DNA of 64,000 nucleotides from Scolanthus callimorphus (GCA_033964015.1 CM066915.1:6993575-7057574), one strand, 5' to 3'. Shown: positions 9,721-22,772, counted from the first letter of the stretch. Translations and numbers: made by a program. Notes: a model not told the origin generated them from the letters alone.

Positions 9721-12700
9721 CTCATCTATATTTGTGTTAGAATATGCACTTGTTTCATAAAAATGAATATTCCTTTCTGATGCCAACTGAAAACAAAACA
9801 GAAAAATATCACCCTCTACATGATCAAATATGTGAGAATGAAAAAAAAACCTGACTCAACATTATAGCCTGCATTGATTGTGCAATTGCAGAAAACAAAT
9901 CCATACCCCCACCACAGAGGGAATTGCACTTAAGAGACCCCCGACCCCTCTGGAATTAGCCAAAGGAAAAATACAGACGATTTTTATGGAAAATAACCCC
10001 CCTGTACTCCCTATATTCGGATGGTAGCTATGACCGTCATATTTTTAAGGGGATTGTGATCCAGTATTTTAAAGGGGTTTGCTGAATGAAAACTGTATGG
10101 TGAAGAAGGTATTTTAGGACTGAGGAGTAATTTAGGGTGGAATTTTTTCTGATCAGATATTTTTTTAGGGTGGAAACTCGGGCTTCCTGATGATCATCCC
10201 TACCAGTATAACCTGCAAGTACCAACAAGCATGTGACCATCTCCTGGATCCACCAATGACAAGAATGAAGGAGGGGAAATGATCTTGGGCTTCCTGTGAT
10301 GTTACCCCATACACTGAGTGAGATGATACTGACTTCAAGGGCCATAGCTTTCTGTGACACTTACATGCTGCTATGTTTCATTTTTGGGAGAAAGTAAACA
10401 GCTCCGTATGGGTATAGGCCATGAACAAAGTGAAAAAGCTGCATTTTGATTTGCTTCCTCTCATTTTTCAATACTTATAAACTGAGTTAATTTTTCACCT
10501 ACCTTAACACCTAATTCTTTACCAACTATTCTAAGGTGTTCTATATCACATTTGTTGCCTAACAGGAGCGTCTGCACATTATTATTGGCATGCTGCAATA
10601 AAACAATTATGCAGTTATCCTACATAGGTAGTGTAGTTTTCATAGGGTTAGCTGGGAGTGCAGGGGCCAAAATGTCCAGAAAGAAACATGCTCCATCCCA
10701 GGGGGGGTCCCCTTTTTTGGGAGGGGGTACTTGTTGTGCCTTTTAGTGTTAGGGGTAAAATTCCAAAACATGCAGCTTTTTCCAGATACCCGGTAGGCAC
10801 ATGTTAGAGGTCCGTTCTAACAAATCAAGCAAATCACACTTGTTGGTAGCCTAAATTTAAGATGTATTTTCCCATGTAAAAAAGACGGGAGAAAATTAGG
10901 AGGGAAAATATGTTTTGTTGGTACCTGTAGGAGTCAAAAGCAACTAAGCAATGAAATTTTTGGTACCTTTTAGGGGAAAAGCTGGTTCCCGACGAGCACC
11001 CCTACCCCAAAAATACACCCCCCCCCAAAAAAAAAATATAATAATTTAGCAAATATTGTAATATGAAGACACCCTAACCCTCACCCCCTGCTCACAGTTA
11101 TATGCCTGGCAGGGGGTTATAAGTAGAATCAAGCTATATGAAAGATATGGATATAAAATATTTTAAATCAGAGGAATAAATAAAAAGTAAGCTGATGCAG
11201 TCTAAAGAAGGCCCATAATTAATGGCAGAATGGATTTTTTTTTTCTGTTAGATTTGTTCACACTCCATAAATTATCACCATCAAACAATCAAACAAAAAT
11301 GGAAAGTTCTTGAATGACACAATTATATTATTCATAATAAAGTTTACATCATCGTCTTTCATCAGAGCAATAGAAATCATGGAATTCATGAGATCCTCCA
11401 GGGCCCGGTATTGCGACCATATGTTTAAATACCCAAAAAATATTTTGGAGCTTGGTGACCAAAATTTTAGAGCTAGTCGCCAAATGGCACCCCATCTATC
11501 TGAGTTTAGCTGTCAGATCCAAGTTTATGTGGCGACTATAAAATCTTTGCATTTTGGCGGCTGTATTTTTTAATTGGCAGCTAGTGAAAAAAATTAATGT
11601 CGGGCCCTGCCCTCATAAACTTGCCACACCCAGTAAAGTGGTTGTTGTGCATGAAAAGCTCACTTGAGATCCCAGAAAGAAATTAACTCACCTCATCAAC
11701 ATATCGGAGCCATTTTCGTATATTGTGAAAAGTATCAAGTCTTGTGATATCATATACTAATATAATACCCTGAAAAAAAAAGAATACATAAAACCAACAT
11801 ATAAAAAGCTATTATTTACTTATGTCTTTGGAATTTCCAGTTAAATTGATCCTGATAAGCTTATGAATATAAGGGTCACTTTGTAATGGGTTGATACTCC
11901 AGACTCCAGACAGTATCAATCAGCATTGTATAGTAATCTGACTGGAAGGTCAAGGGGATGTGCAGCATACCTGAGCTCTTCTATAGTACTGTGTGGTTAT
12001 TGTCTCATATCTTTCTTGGCCAGCAGTATCCCTGTTTCAAGAAAAAGGATATCCAATAAAATATGGAACTACTGTATATGCTAAAAACATGAACTGTGTT
12101 ATTATTGTATGCATTGTAATGAATGGAAGTTTCTTTTTAGGGCATGCAGACATTCTTATCTATGGATATCAGCTTTGCAAAGGGCATGCAATGGTAATAT
12201 TTATTACCGATACAGCATTAAGCATTAAATACATCATTTACTCAGCTATTGCTGTCTTGCCAATGCAATGAAATAATCTGATAATCAACACAATAATGTA
12301 TTTGAAAATAGGTTTTTGTTGATACTGACAGTGCAACAATAAACAAATCTCAAATTTTAAAGAAAACTGCTGCTAAGTTTGAACAAAGAAAAGGAAAACC
12401 TCATACTGTATCTGAAGAATACTTAACCATAGAAGAAAAAAACAATCCTATTATCAACTGAAGGTGGGGTTCATAGTTTGGTTTCCTGGGTGTATTTTTA
12501 CCCCCAGGGCATGACCGAATTTAATGCAAATACGAGTGTCAATTAGATTTTTTACTCTTAATTTCAAGAATTCAGGAATATCAATTTTGAGACTTTTTAA
12601 ATCCAATATTGTTTTACAGCGAGACAGAGCAGCCCTATATTTAGTGCTATTTCCATTTGACAATCACTTTAAAAAGCTATTGTTTTGAGACCTGCATAAA

Positions 12701-13815
12701 TATAAAAGGCACCCATCAAAATTACACGACAATTAAACACGAATAATAGGCCCAGCAGGACCACGGAATTTAAAACAAAACCTCTAATACGGAAACGCTC
12801 AGTTTATTTTGTTTCCGAGTCAACAGCAAATTCTAGAACATGCTCCCATAGTTTACTGAGTTAAACCTTTTATGGACTCCATAGTGGATGACCAATATCT
12901 TTAAACTTTTGAGATTTCATAACAGAAAAATATATACTATAGGCATCCCTTCTTTTGACCGTGAAACACGTATCCATAAAGAGATAATGTATAAAAAAAA
13001 AACTACTAAATGCTTGAAAATGGAACTGAAAATCGTTTAGGTTTGAGATAAATGTCTGAGTATTATCTGGCGAAATATCTTAATTGGTTTGCTATGTGTG
13101 CCGTCAAAGGAACTCAAAATATAACAAGATTTTTCAAGAACGTCTAGCTTTAGGCGAATTATGCTTCAAAACAAACACAAGTATCACTCAAGACGTCACG
13201 AAGTTATATTTTAAAGCACCATTACCTCCCAAGTATTAAAAACAATTTGTGAACAAAAGAGTTAAGAGTATTAGTTTTATCTGCCCAATTTAGCGGTAAC
13301 AGAATTTAGGTTAGAATTTTCGATAGTGCTTGGGGTTTAATATTACCGCCAAATTGCAGTATTGAATTACCGCTGTATGGCTTGCGGAACCAACTTCGCG
13401 TGTTTTCATCACAATATTCCTGCATGAAATCTACAATATTGATATTCTATCAAACAAAACAGAACGAAAATATAGACTCCGGGTTACATAGATTTTATCA
13501 ATTAACTCACCACATTTGAATTCGGATACGTTTGCCATCCACAATCAGTGTTTTCATTTTGAAGTCGATGCCTTGCAGACAGAAAGAGAAGACATCCGTT
13601 TGAGATCCCGGCACAACTATTGCGTTAAAACTTCTCGAACACAGCTTCACTATAACTGAGTTTAAGTTAGAGTACTGAGATAACATCTTACCTATGGTTG
13701 AGATATGAGACTTGTTAAATTCATCATTTGCAAATCGACACAAGATGCAAGTTTTACCGACACCGGAATCTCCGATCAGGAGAATTTTGAAGAGATGATC
13801 GTAACTCTTGGACAT
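9721..13815 (-). CDS. Rab15/Rab8-type small GTPase, six exons, last exon not found
   Basis: Exons on the minus strand are 13692-13815, 13511-13571, 11971-12031, 11692-11769, 10503-10592 and 9721-9786. All have AG/GT boundaries and phases that fit. The start is the ATG at 13815, giving [18 protein letters not shown]. Guanine-nucleotide motifs are all present: the P-loop GDSGVGKT, switch I ending [18 protein letters not shown] in switch II, GNKCD and ETSA. The family cycles between GTP and GDP forms and directs vesicle traffic; the sequence is closest, as I recall the family, to Rab15 and Rab8/10/13. About 160 codons are accounted for. The hypervariable tail and prenylated cysteines should lie in a further exon below 9721, where I found only repeats. 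The usual length is about 205-215 residues. Confidence 0.88.
9881..10030. mobile_element. family C inverted-repeat element, degenerate copy
   Basis: Starts TTGTGCAATTGCAGAAAACAAATCC and contains the CCACAGAGGGAATT and CCCCTCTGGAATT words typical of the copy at 16181-16352, but the right end is lost. It sits in a Rab gene intron. Confidence 0.55.
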
Positions 13816-14367
13816 TTTGTGTATCTTTTTCAGCTTAATTCGACGCAATACTATACATTCTCCTGCAGTATTTAAATGCCTTTGTGATGGTTTTACGTAC
13901 AATAATTGCTTAGAAACAGTTTGTGATTAAAATTCATGAGATTTCCTGTTAAGACCGTAAAAGAAGCGAGCCGACGCGATTCAAGTAAAACCGTAAATCT
14001 CACGGCCTGGAAGAGTGGAACGAGCTATATTTGCGCGGCAAAGACAAAATCTTCCATGTATGGGAGAGTAAGTCAAAGCGAATGATAAATATAGAAAACG
14101 CCGACATTTTAATCCCATTCCTATAAATTTATAATATTTCTCCAGGAAATCTTAATTTAAAGTGAATTTCTAAAATTATTTGTTGCTATTGCGAGTTTTA
14201 AAAAATAAATCTTATGATAATTTTCAGTGCTCCTTGCCCCTCCCCCGTTAGTATCATCTGTTGGTATTCCAAGATGGCGGCTTGCGGTAGTTGTTTCGCG
14301 CTGTGTGAGTTGAAGTAGAAAATATTAGAAAATTCCCGAGGAAGTGTAAACAGCAGTAGTCGTGTAT
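13816..14367. promoter_or_regulatory. shared intergenic region between divergent genes
   Basis: The Rab gene start codon (13815, minus) and the unknown gene start codon (14368, plus) face away from each other across 552 bases. The region holds an AAGATGGCGGC word near 14271, a motif common at animal core promoters and bound by YY1 in vertebrates. No clear TATA box was picked out. A bidirectional promoter is an inference from layout. Confidence 0.4.
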
Positions 14368-17300
14368 GATGACTAGTTTGGTATGGCATCTAAGCCACCG
14401 GAAACTAAGAGCAGAACATTCTATTTTGAGGTATGGTTGAGATTTTAGAAACCGAACACAAGCAACCTAGCGCAACGTAAACAAAATGTGTGCTTGTGCT
14501 ACAAGGAAATGTGTATGGTTTGATACAGTAAAAACCCGCATTTAAGAACCTAGTGATTTAAGAACCTACGGGCTGGAATTAGGTATTTAGGGAGCAGTCA
14601 TTATTTAACGCGGGGGAGGGTTTTGATTTTTTGAACTCAGAAGTGCTGGCCATTGGGCTGTCTGTACCCCCCCGGTTGTCAGAGAGGACCAAGGAATTCT
14701 TCAGGTGTAGGAGCTCGAAGGTTGAAATAATTCTTGGGGGTAGCAGCGATCAGGACTAAAGAATTCTTGGGGGTCCACGGCCTGAAAACGCTAAACTATT
14801 TGGGGTGACTGCTAAATTCTTGGGGGTGACTGCTGAGAATTCGTCAAAATTAAATAATTCTTCAGGGTGAGCACATGAACTAAAGAATTATTTGGGATAA
14901 TCGCATTTAGTAGATCCTCAAACCTCAGGGTACAATTTTTTTATGACAGAGCTCATTCATCATGTCCATTTCAATTTGCCATTTCCTTCATGACATGCTT
15001 TAAACAAAATGTTGACCATGAGTCAAGTGTTGTGTCATACTCTCCTGATACTATAGGTTTTGAATGGATGCATCACAATTGTGCAGATCTGTGTTTGTGC
15101 AAACCCAAACCAGATGAAAAAATCTCAGAAGTATGCCTGGTTTACGGAAAGTCATCTTTCTGTAAGTAAAATTACAGTTACTTAGAAAGTTTTGTTTGTG
15201 GTCTGTTTTGTACTGTTTTATATGGTTTGGCCAATCAACACCATGTTCTCTACTGTTCTTACATGTATTGTTTATGCTATTGTTCTTGTGAAGTGGGATG
15301 AATAGAACAAGGAATATCCTTAATCTTCACTGATGTGTGTAGTTCCAACAACAGTCAACTCTCGCCTTATGGACACCCCGCTATTACGGACACCCTGCTA
15401 TTACGGACAAAAGCTAGATCCCCGGCGAAATGTATAGAGAAATGACTGAAATGAACTCTCGTTATAACAGACTCTCGCTATTACGGAAATGCAGACACCT
15501 TTTTTCCCCCAGCGAGACATTTCAAGTGTTTTCCTCTCGTTATTGACGGACACTGCTGTTTGTATTTGGCAAGCTGTGCAAGGTTTTTATTTGAAAAATA
15601 ACAAATCCGACTTTTCCCAATTTCCTGTTGCAGCGCTCTTCAACACTTTGAGCTTTTTCCATACCGGGAATTAGCGGACTGCTTGTGTTCACCAAACAAT
15701 ACAATGTATAAACCTCAAACTCCATTGTTATCTACCAGCTTCCTTACAAGAATGTTTCAATGTTCAGCAAAGTTCATATCTCAGTTTGCCTCTGTTTGAA
15801 ACTGTTATCATTATATTTGACCATTATTATAACTTTTCAATGACGAATTTATGATTTTTTCCTCGCACCCCACTATTACGGACTCTCGCTATTACAGACA
15901 CCAAAGTTTACCCCAGAGGGTGTCCACAATAACGAGAGTTGACAACAAGGAAAATGTCACAAGTGGGTTTTTTAGAAATGAATCCCATAAATACTCCTCT
16001 CTCTTTGTAGACTATGAGCCCATCTCATTTGGGCTAAAAAAAACATAAAAATCAGTGTGTTTGTAATCAGAAAGTTTGTTTGTAAAGATATTGTTAATAC
16101 CCTAATGTTTTCCTGTCAACTGGAAACGTAGAAAGCTTCATAATGTATGGTGTACAATAAAATGTATTCTGTATTTGAATTGTGCAATTCCAGAAAAAAA
16201 ATCCATACCCCACCACAGAGGGAATTAGAAATTCCAGAGGGGTGGGGTGGGGGGTCAATTTACCTGTTATTTTCCATATAAATACAGTATGGGGTGGGGG
16301 GTCTGTGCATTCCCTCTGTGATGGGGGTATGGATTTTTTCTGGAATTGCACATTTGGCACTTTTTTAGGCACTGCTTTCTCAGATGAGGGATGTGATTTT
16401 AGCAAGCTCTTTGTATTATGGCAATGCTGTGAAAGATACCATTCAGGATGAGCTTCAAATAACTTTAGGTATTTATTTTTTGTGGCTACTGCTAATGTCC
16501 CAGACATTCCCTGCATACCACAGGGTTCCCAATAGAGTGTCCTGTCCCAATCCCACCTGAATGATTGTCAAGTATACTTAGCTTTCATTTTTTCTATTTT
16601 TTATTTATTTCCTTTTTGTTGTGTCCCCAAATTAGTGTGGGATTTCTCCCATGCTAGACGGTTTTTTGACACTTTAATAAAGTTATCTATCTATCTATAG
16701 GCTGGGGTTATTGAGTGATGCCTGCAACTGAGATTGTTAATATTTTTTTATAATGCAATTTCATAACCAGGATATTTTAAGTGGTTGTTTTTTAATGTCA
16801 AGCGTGTTAGTTAAGAATTGTTTGGACGAGAAGTGAAAAAAGTTAAACTAACAGTAGGTATGAAATGACAAACTTTAGGCATCTTTACACCTGTTTCAGG
16901 TGAAATTTCGAGACCTGTGACTGGAACTATATTCAAGAAAATTTGTAGTAGGCATGTGCATTCTGCGTCATGCCTATTTTAAATACTAGGTTCAATCCAT
17001 GAGACAGTATGCTCACAGTGGGATGTCATATTGTGTGGTTCCAAAAAATATCCATACCCCCTCCACGGAATGGTGTTGAAAAGTTGAAAAGATTGAGATG
17101 GTAATAAAGTTCCTTACTTACTTACTTACTTTATATACCCCTTCAGTCAGTAGAAATGTTTTCTTTTGCCACTTATAATACACTAGTTGTCTGCAATAAA
17201 GTCTCACTTTATTCCAGGGGCTGATAATGATAGTTTCTATGTCAAGTACAAACTCAGAAAGAGATCGTCCAAGCTATTTCTTGTTATAAAATCCCCTGTT

Positions 17301-18617
17301 CAGGTCAGTCAAGTCTTTCGTCTCATGCGTCAGTCATTCTATTAAAAACTGAGAGTGTCGCATTATTTGTGTTTGTTTTGTAGTAGCATTTCCTGCTTTA
17401 TAACTTGTATCTTTACTAATTTCTAGCCTTCCAGACCACAAACATCTAGCAGCTGTAAAGTTTACTCAGGTAATGGTTATCCTACCCAGTAGCTTTTTAG
17501 TTTATGGAATTAAATGCTTGTTCCATTGTTTCTTTCTTTCATCTCTAACAGTAAGCAGTGGACAATTCATTCCAGCTATAATGATTGCACATGGTACATG
17601 TCGGTAGCTCTGGTACATTCCATGAACCAAGTTCCTTGTATGTGTTTGTTGCATACTGGTAGTTGTGTTAAATTTCAAATGCATTTCTATAGAAACAGTG
17701 TGCATGTTTATGGCTGGAATTGTACATTTATTATGGAAATATTTTCCTTAAAAATATGCCTTCAAACACTCCCTTCTTTTCAAATCTCTGTCATTGTTAA
17801 CAATCAATACCCATCCACCCTGAGCCCAACCTCCTGACTTTTTTCAGACTTATGGCCAAACCCAGTCGTGTACCCAGTCGTTACGTGTGCTTCTTTTTGT
17901 TAGCATGTTTTCCTGTTACCGAAATGTTACCGGTATTGTGTTACTTGGCATGCACACAAATGATTATGGGCCAGTCGACAAGCCTTTTGCGCAAATTGCC
18001 CCACATTCCATTGTGCGCTACTACAGCGACTGGGTATGGCCAAACCTCTTGTGAAATTTTATACATCCTCAAACTTCAAACTTTCACTAAATACTTACTA
18101 GGCATCAACAGGTGCCCATTACCTAGGAGTGCCCATCGCCCATGTTTTCCCCACTTTCCATTGTGCGCCAGTACAGCGACTCGGTATGGCCAAATCTCTT
18201 GTGAAATTTTATACATCCTCAAACTTCAAACTTTCACTAAATAGTTAGGCATCAACAGGTGCCCATTACCTAGGAGTACCCATCGCCCATGTTTTCACAA
18301 TGTAACAGTGTATTGAACTATGATGCATGTGTGAAGTTATTTTAGTTTCAACTTTTCATGCAAAACTATAATGTCGCACATCCGCTCAGCTAGTTAGAAT
18401 GCACAACACTTAGTATATGCATTCTTCGGAGAAGTTTATTCAAATACCTTTAGACCTGCTTCATTTTCCAATTTGCTGCCACACCTTCCTATCCCTAATC
18501 AAATATTAACACTGTATGTTATCAGGTGGTGGTTACAAAAACTTCTCTCTGAGTCCACACATTCTTGTGATAACCACCCGTCAAGCCAAGCACAATAACA
18601 CAAAGGTACGGTTATAG
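14368..18617 (+). CDS. unrecognised six-exon gene
   Basis: Exons are 14368-14430, 15057-15161, 16369-16468, 17218-17303, 17427-17469 and 18526 to a stop at 18615-18617. Every junction is GT-AG and every phase joins in frame. The protein is about 165 residues. It starts MTSLVWHLSHRETK, includes a hydrophobic VLNGCITIVQICVC stretch, a helix-like segment (SQMRDVILASSLYYG), a basic beta-like part (FYVKYKLRKRSSKLF) and ends near QAKHNNTKVRL. If the GT at 18606 is used as a donor instead, the gene would continue further right. I do not recognise the family. Coding status rests on the exon chain. It is divergent from the Rab gene. Confidence 0.65.
15352..15945. mobile_element. pogo/Tigger-like non-autonomous element
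   Basis: Left end CAGTCAACTCTCGCCTTATGG and right end ...CACAATAACGAGAGTTGAC form imperfect terminal repeats, and both subterminal regions are rich in CTATTACGGACACC words. This end structure resembles Tigger/pogo elements as known from other animals. No TA duplication is clear and no transposase is present. It lies in the second intron of the unrecognised gene. Confidence 0.6.
16181..16352. mobile_element. family C inverted-repeat element (172 bp)
   Basis: TGTGCAATTCCAGAAAAAAA at the left is matched by the reverse complement at the right; the whole element folds into a long hairpin with GGGGTGGGG-type arms. It ends only 16 bases before the exon at 16369. Relatives are at 9881, 17034, 35757 and 39939. 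Confidence 0.85.
17034..17087. mobile_element. family C fragment
   Basis: TGTGTGGTTCCAAAAAATATCC followed by CCCCCTCCACGGAATGGTGTTGAAAAG matches the left half of the copy at 39939-40108. The right half is missing. Confidence 0.6.
18001..18295. repeat. two-copy tandem duplication, 150-bp unit
   Basis: TTCCATTGTGCGC, TACAGCGACT, GGTATGGCCAAA and AGGCATCAACAGGTGCCC recur in order exactly 150 bases apart. The copies differ at a few positions. It lies in the last intron of the unrecognised gene. Confidence 0.85.
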
Positions 18618-18653
18618 AAAGTGGACAACAATAGACAAGTGCGTGCTATCAGA

Positions 18654-19102
18654 TCAAAACCAGTAGAGTTTCAATTCTGGCGCGAAAAGATTGGTCGCGT
18701 AGTGGCGAAATTTTGATCACGTGCTCACTATTTCGTGTACCACGTGATTAACTTTTTCCGCGGGCTGTCTTATTGTTTCTTGTCTGCTGTGACAAGATGG
18801 CTAACTTTCAGTTCAAGGTTGAGCTTTTGCAAAACGACTTTTCGCAAATTTAAAAGCTTTTTCTTACCAAAGGATTGCTAGTGAACTCTAGAAAAGAACT
18901 CTTGATCTCCATGCTACCAAAAAAGATGCCAAGGCTTCAACATTTTCAGTCGTGTTTACTTAGTTGTTTACTTACGTCGACTCGCACTTAGGTCTGAAAA
19001 ATATCTGATCACGTGGTACACGAAAAAGTGAGCACGTGATCAAAATTTCGCCACTACGCGACCAATCTTTTCGCGCCAGAATTGACACTCTACTGGTTTT
19101 GA
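18654..19102. repeat. 449-bp inverted repeat with about 90-bp arms
   Basis: TCAAAACCAGTAGAGT at the left is answered by ACTCTACTGGTTTTGA at the right, and the arms continue through GGCGCGAAAAGATTGGTCGCG to a CACGTG pair. The spacer of about 265 bases includes ATGGCTAACTTTCAG near 18798, which opens a frame of only 18 codons. The structure fits a short non-autonomous element just after the end of the upstream gene. Confidence 0.75.
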
Positions 19103-19659
19103 TTGTATTTTTGGAGCAGTTTTCAGGTAACAGGCGAAATTTTTGTTTTTTGTTTTTGCGTATTCTTTCCATTCTCAATGGTCACTCATTTCTATCAACC
19201 AATCAAAACGCAGCTGTGTATTTAGTAATTACGCGTTTTACGGAATGATGGTGTTTTTACTTGACTTTTGCCTGGCGGACAGGGAAACCATTCAGTAGCA
19301 ACTTGTAGTTTCTCTCGTTCGTGATTGGCCACTTAGGTCTGGCTTGCATTTGGTCTTAGGGTAGTTCGTTCTATCACGTCAGCCGAAACATGTAACGCAA
19401 ATCAAACCAAAATCTCTACTTTGCTTTTCTCTTTCCGTGTTTTCCCTTATAGCATTCGGAATGTGTTTTCCTTTTTTGACTGGAGTATAAGCGGAGGTTT
19501 TTAGAAAAAGTTGCGTTCCTGAGTGAGTAATAAATTTCCAGGTGCGTTTCATCTCCAAGATGGATTGCAGTCTAAAAATAAGAAATAAAATACATAAAAC
19601 CTTTGTACACATTGTTGTTTTTCTTTCTAGAATTTCTGTCTCCTTTCGAGAAAAAATGA

Positions 19660-20060
19660 AAAGCAGAAAACAGCTAAGGCCTACGGCAAACGTTGTGCAA
19701 GAGTCGCGCCGTTCCAATCCAAGACAATAGACGAAATTTCTTCATTATAAAGCATAATGAAGCGGCATCCTTTGAAAAAGGAAAGGTTCGACAGAAGAAG
19801 GGCGGCTGAAGTTCGGCGTTTGCCGTAGGCCTAAGCCCCAGCGCAAACGTCGAGCTTCTGTCGATCCTTTCCTTTAACAAATAATGCCGCTTCATTAGAC
19901 TTTATAACAGAAAACTTTCTATTGTTTTGGGCTGGACGGCGCGTCTTTGGCACGACGTTTAACGTAGGCCTAAACGTAGGCCTAAACGTCGTACTAGAGT
20001 CGCACCAGCGTCAAGCTCAATCCAATATTTCGGTTCGGCACGACGCTGGCTCGACGTTTA
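19660..20060. repeat. rearranged TAGGCCTAAACGTCG repeats
   Basis: Several direct and inverted copies of AACGT-AGGCCTA and GACGCTGGCTCGACG words alternate here; similar words recur at 50395-50500. No open gene structure. Confidence 0.55.
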
Positions 20061-20098
20061 GTCTAGGCTTAAGAAATACATTGTCGAATCGTGCATTT

Positions 20099-20551
20099 AG
20101 TCCGGCGGATTAGAGAACATTTTCAAGGCCAAACAATTTGCCTGGTTATAGCTTTCAATGGATTTCTACATCTTAGATATGGAGCAACGCTAGAATTCAT
20201 TCGTAGCGAAAGCTGGAGAAGTTTTAGAGCGAACAGTTGTTTAGTTTTTCTGGAATTTTTTTTTTGCATGACATTTTCTTCCTAGTACAGTGAGCTATAC
20301 TCTATAAATATGACGGTGGAAGATTTCACCAAGTGCAGCAAAGCTCATGAATAACAAAGGATTCGAAGATGGCTGCCAATGGCAAAACAATGTTCACACT
20401 AAAACTTCTCTAGCTTTCGCTACGAATAAAATTTACCGTGGCTCCATAGCTTATCTTTAATAAACTACTGAAAACTATGTCAATGTTAAAACAGGCAAAC
20501 TTTGGTACCTTCAGCCATAAGTGCGCAATTTTTCCGCTAATCCGCCGGACT
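20099..20551. mobile_element. 453-bp inverted-repeat element
   Basis: AGTCCGGCGGATTAG at the left and CTAATCCGCCGGACT at the right are perfect complements. A second inverted pair inside (ATTCGTAGCGAAAGCTGGAG and its complement) extends the arms. No protein is encoded. Confidence 0.75.
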
Positions 20552-20559
20552 CATTGTCC

Positions 20560-22420
20560 ATTAGATTTCCTCTGGAACAATATACCGTTTCCGTTTGAGT
20601 GGGGTCCCTGTTGTTTTTATAGGTCTATTTTTCCAACTGGCACTCATGCGAAACAATGTCTTTGGATTTCTTGTAATGCACGAGGAAATTCATTAATATT
20701 GATGTGTGGAAACAAAGAACATTCTATGCTTGAGTGCCAATTGGGTTAACAAACCACAGGGCCCCTCTATTGCTTTTATTGCAGAGAGAGGGCGTGCATT
20801 GTCTAATTACATCTCAAGACAATCAAGCACTCTATGCATCGTTGACTGTATTGTTCATTATAAGATTGTTCAAGATGGTAATTCAGGTTCTCTGTGATTC
20901 CACAGCCAGAGAGTGTGGCTCTGAGTACCATAGCCACTCGTACGACCTCTCCAATCAGCCGGTACTTCACCTCCGCTTCGCAAGAGACGCTCACTAACTC
21001 TGCTGTGAAAAAGATAGAACATCTCCGCGGCATGTAAGATGTTATTGTCCTTTTTCTCGTGACGTGTCTGCTGGGTTGGTATCTTATTGTTATGTTTTCT
21101 GTGTTTCTCGTTAATTTCCGTCCAGGATTTCTGGAGAAGCCTTCGCGATTGAATCAGTTTATAAATTGATGGAGTGATCTGAATAGCCTGAATTGTCAGC
21201 CGTCTTTTCTTTTTACACTCAGACGCTAGTTGCGGGAGAAAAAAACGACTGAACGCCGACTTCCAAAAGCGTGCCCAGGAATTCACCGATCACGGTGAAT
21301 TGTTTGGCGATTAACAAGCGAAGACGGGATCGGTCGGTTAAGAATCTTGGGAATGGATTCTGATTGGTCAATTTCTTAATGAACTCTTTAAAATGTGGGC
21401 GACAATGGATCTGCTTTTGCTTGTTGTTCGCGCTCTTGTCACCGAAAATTATGCATATTATAGAGCTCAAAGTGCCACTATTATCAAAAATTAGGGTCTC
21501 CAATCTTTGCCAATTCTCCATATGTTAGGCAGCTTTGCAAAACTAGAACAATGCCGTTTTCTGTTTTTTGATAGCTGTTTTCGTTCAGAAGTTATTAAGG
21601 TAAGAACGATATGCAAATTAGCACGGGTGATGACGTCACTCTCAACTTGATCAATGCCTAAATACTAAAAAGAGGTATATCTCTATACCTCTTGAAGTTA
21701 GAGTGCTCAAACTTGGCAGGATGAATACTTGACTTGAACAGAGTGCTGTGACTCATCGATCAGGGTTGCCATGGCAACCCCCTGGTTCCCAGGCTCCCCA
21801 GACGATTTTAGGATTTCCCGATTTTACCCGCCCAGATTTCAGAATTAACCAATTTGCTTGTTACTAAAAGCGAGCTACTACTAAATAAGATAAGTGGGCA
21901 TGGCAATGTAGGTTACAATTGACTTCTTCGAAAGATATAGCCTCATCTAGAATGTTGGATAGGGGTGGTCTGGAACAAAGGCTGTTGCCATGGCAATCAA
22001 TTAAGGTAAACAAAATTATCAAGAAGAGTGAGTTCAATAACCGTGGCAAATTTGATAGGATTTGATGGAAATCCAACAAAAATATAGACCATCAAATAAT
22101 TCACCACTTTGTTTGTTGAGAGTGTGACGTCATCAAGTCACACTTTGGAGCAATGGCAGCCAAATTTCAAACTCTAATATCTTCGGAACCAAAAACGATT
22201 TTTGAAAACGGAAAGAAGCATATTTCTTCTGAGCCTCAGCTCTTTCAAATAAGGCGTAAAGTAAATAATTTTCAAACTTGATAATAGTGGCACTTAAGAG
22301 CCCATGCATTCGCAAGATCCTGAGACTTGTTTACGAAATCGCGATACGCATACGTGCGTTTACAGCTATTTAATAGAGGTTGTTTTTCCCAGTGGAATTC
22401 AAAATGTCCGAGCAACAAAC
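20560..22420. other. stretch without a recognised gene
   Basis: No supported exon or repeat family was found, apart from a small GAGGTATA palindrome near 21672. The missing first exon of the next gene could lie here or further left. Confidence 0.35.
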
Positions 22421-22427
22421 GGCAATA

Positions 22428-22772
22428 GTCCAGTTTTGAATTCTCTACTCTACCGCTGAATAGGCATCGACGGCGCATAAATACAGTGGGAGCCTCAGTT
22501 TGAAGTAGAAAAAGTTGTGAATACCAACGAGAAACTGATGAAGCTTGAATGGAGACAATAGACAAAACGTTCAGGTCCTTCTGAGTTATCCCTTTTAGCC
22601 ATGACCCTCAGTTTGAAGTAGAAAAAGTTGTGAATACCTTGAATGGAGACAATAGACAAAACGTTTTGGACTCGTTGGTATTCGCAACTTTCGGGTTCAA
22701 ATCGAGGCTCCCACTGTTTTTATGCGCCTTTGATGTCTATTCAGCGGTAGATTAGAGAATTCGAAACTGGAC
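22428..22772. mobile_element. 345-bp inverted-repeat element with internal duplication
   Basis: GTCCAGTTTTGAATTCTC at the left matches the reverse complement of the right edge, through ACCGCTGAATAG and GCATAAA-ACAGTGGGAGCCTC. The middle has a direct duplication of AGTTTGAAGTAGAAAAAGTT. It ends 172 bases before the first visible exon of the next gene. Confidence 0.75.

Noticed and set aside
16094..16516. 140-codon minus-strand frame
   Set aside because: It runs through the family C hairpin and antisense to a well-supported exon at 16369-16468.
18798..18855. ATGGCTAACTTTCAGTTCAAG as a first exon of the seven-exon gene
   Set aside because: The donor-like GT leaves phase 0 whereas the exon at 22945 needs an exon ending after two bases; no intermediate exon was found.
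19036..19717. Frames around 18972-19717 on both strands
   Set aside because: They cover an inverted repeat and show no protein-like composition or exon signals.
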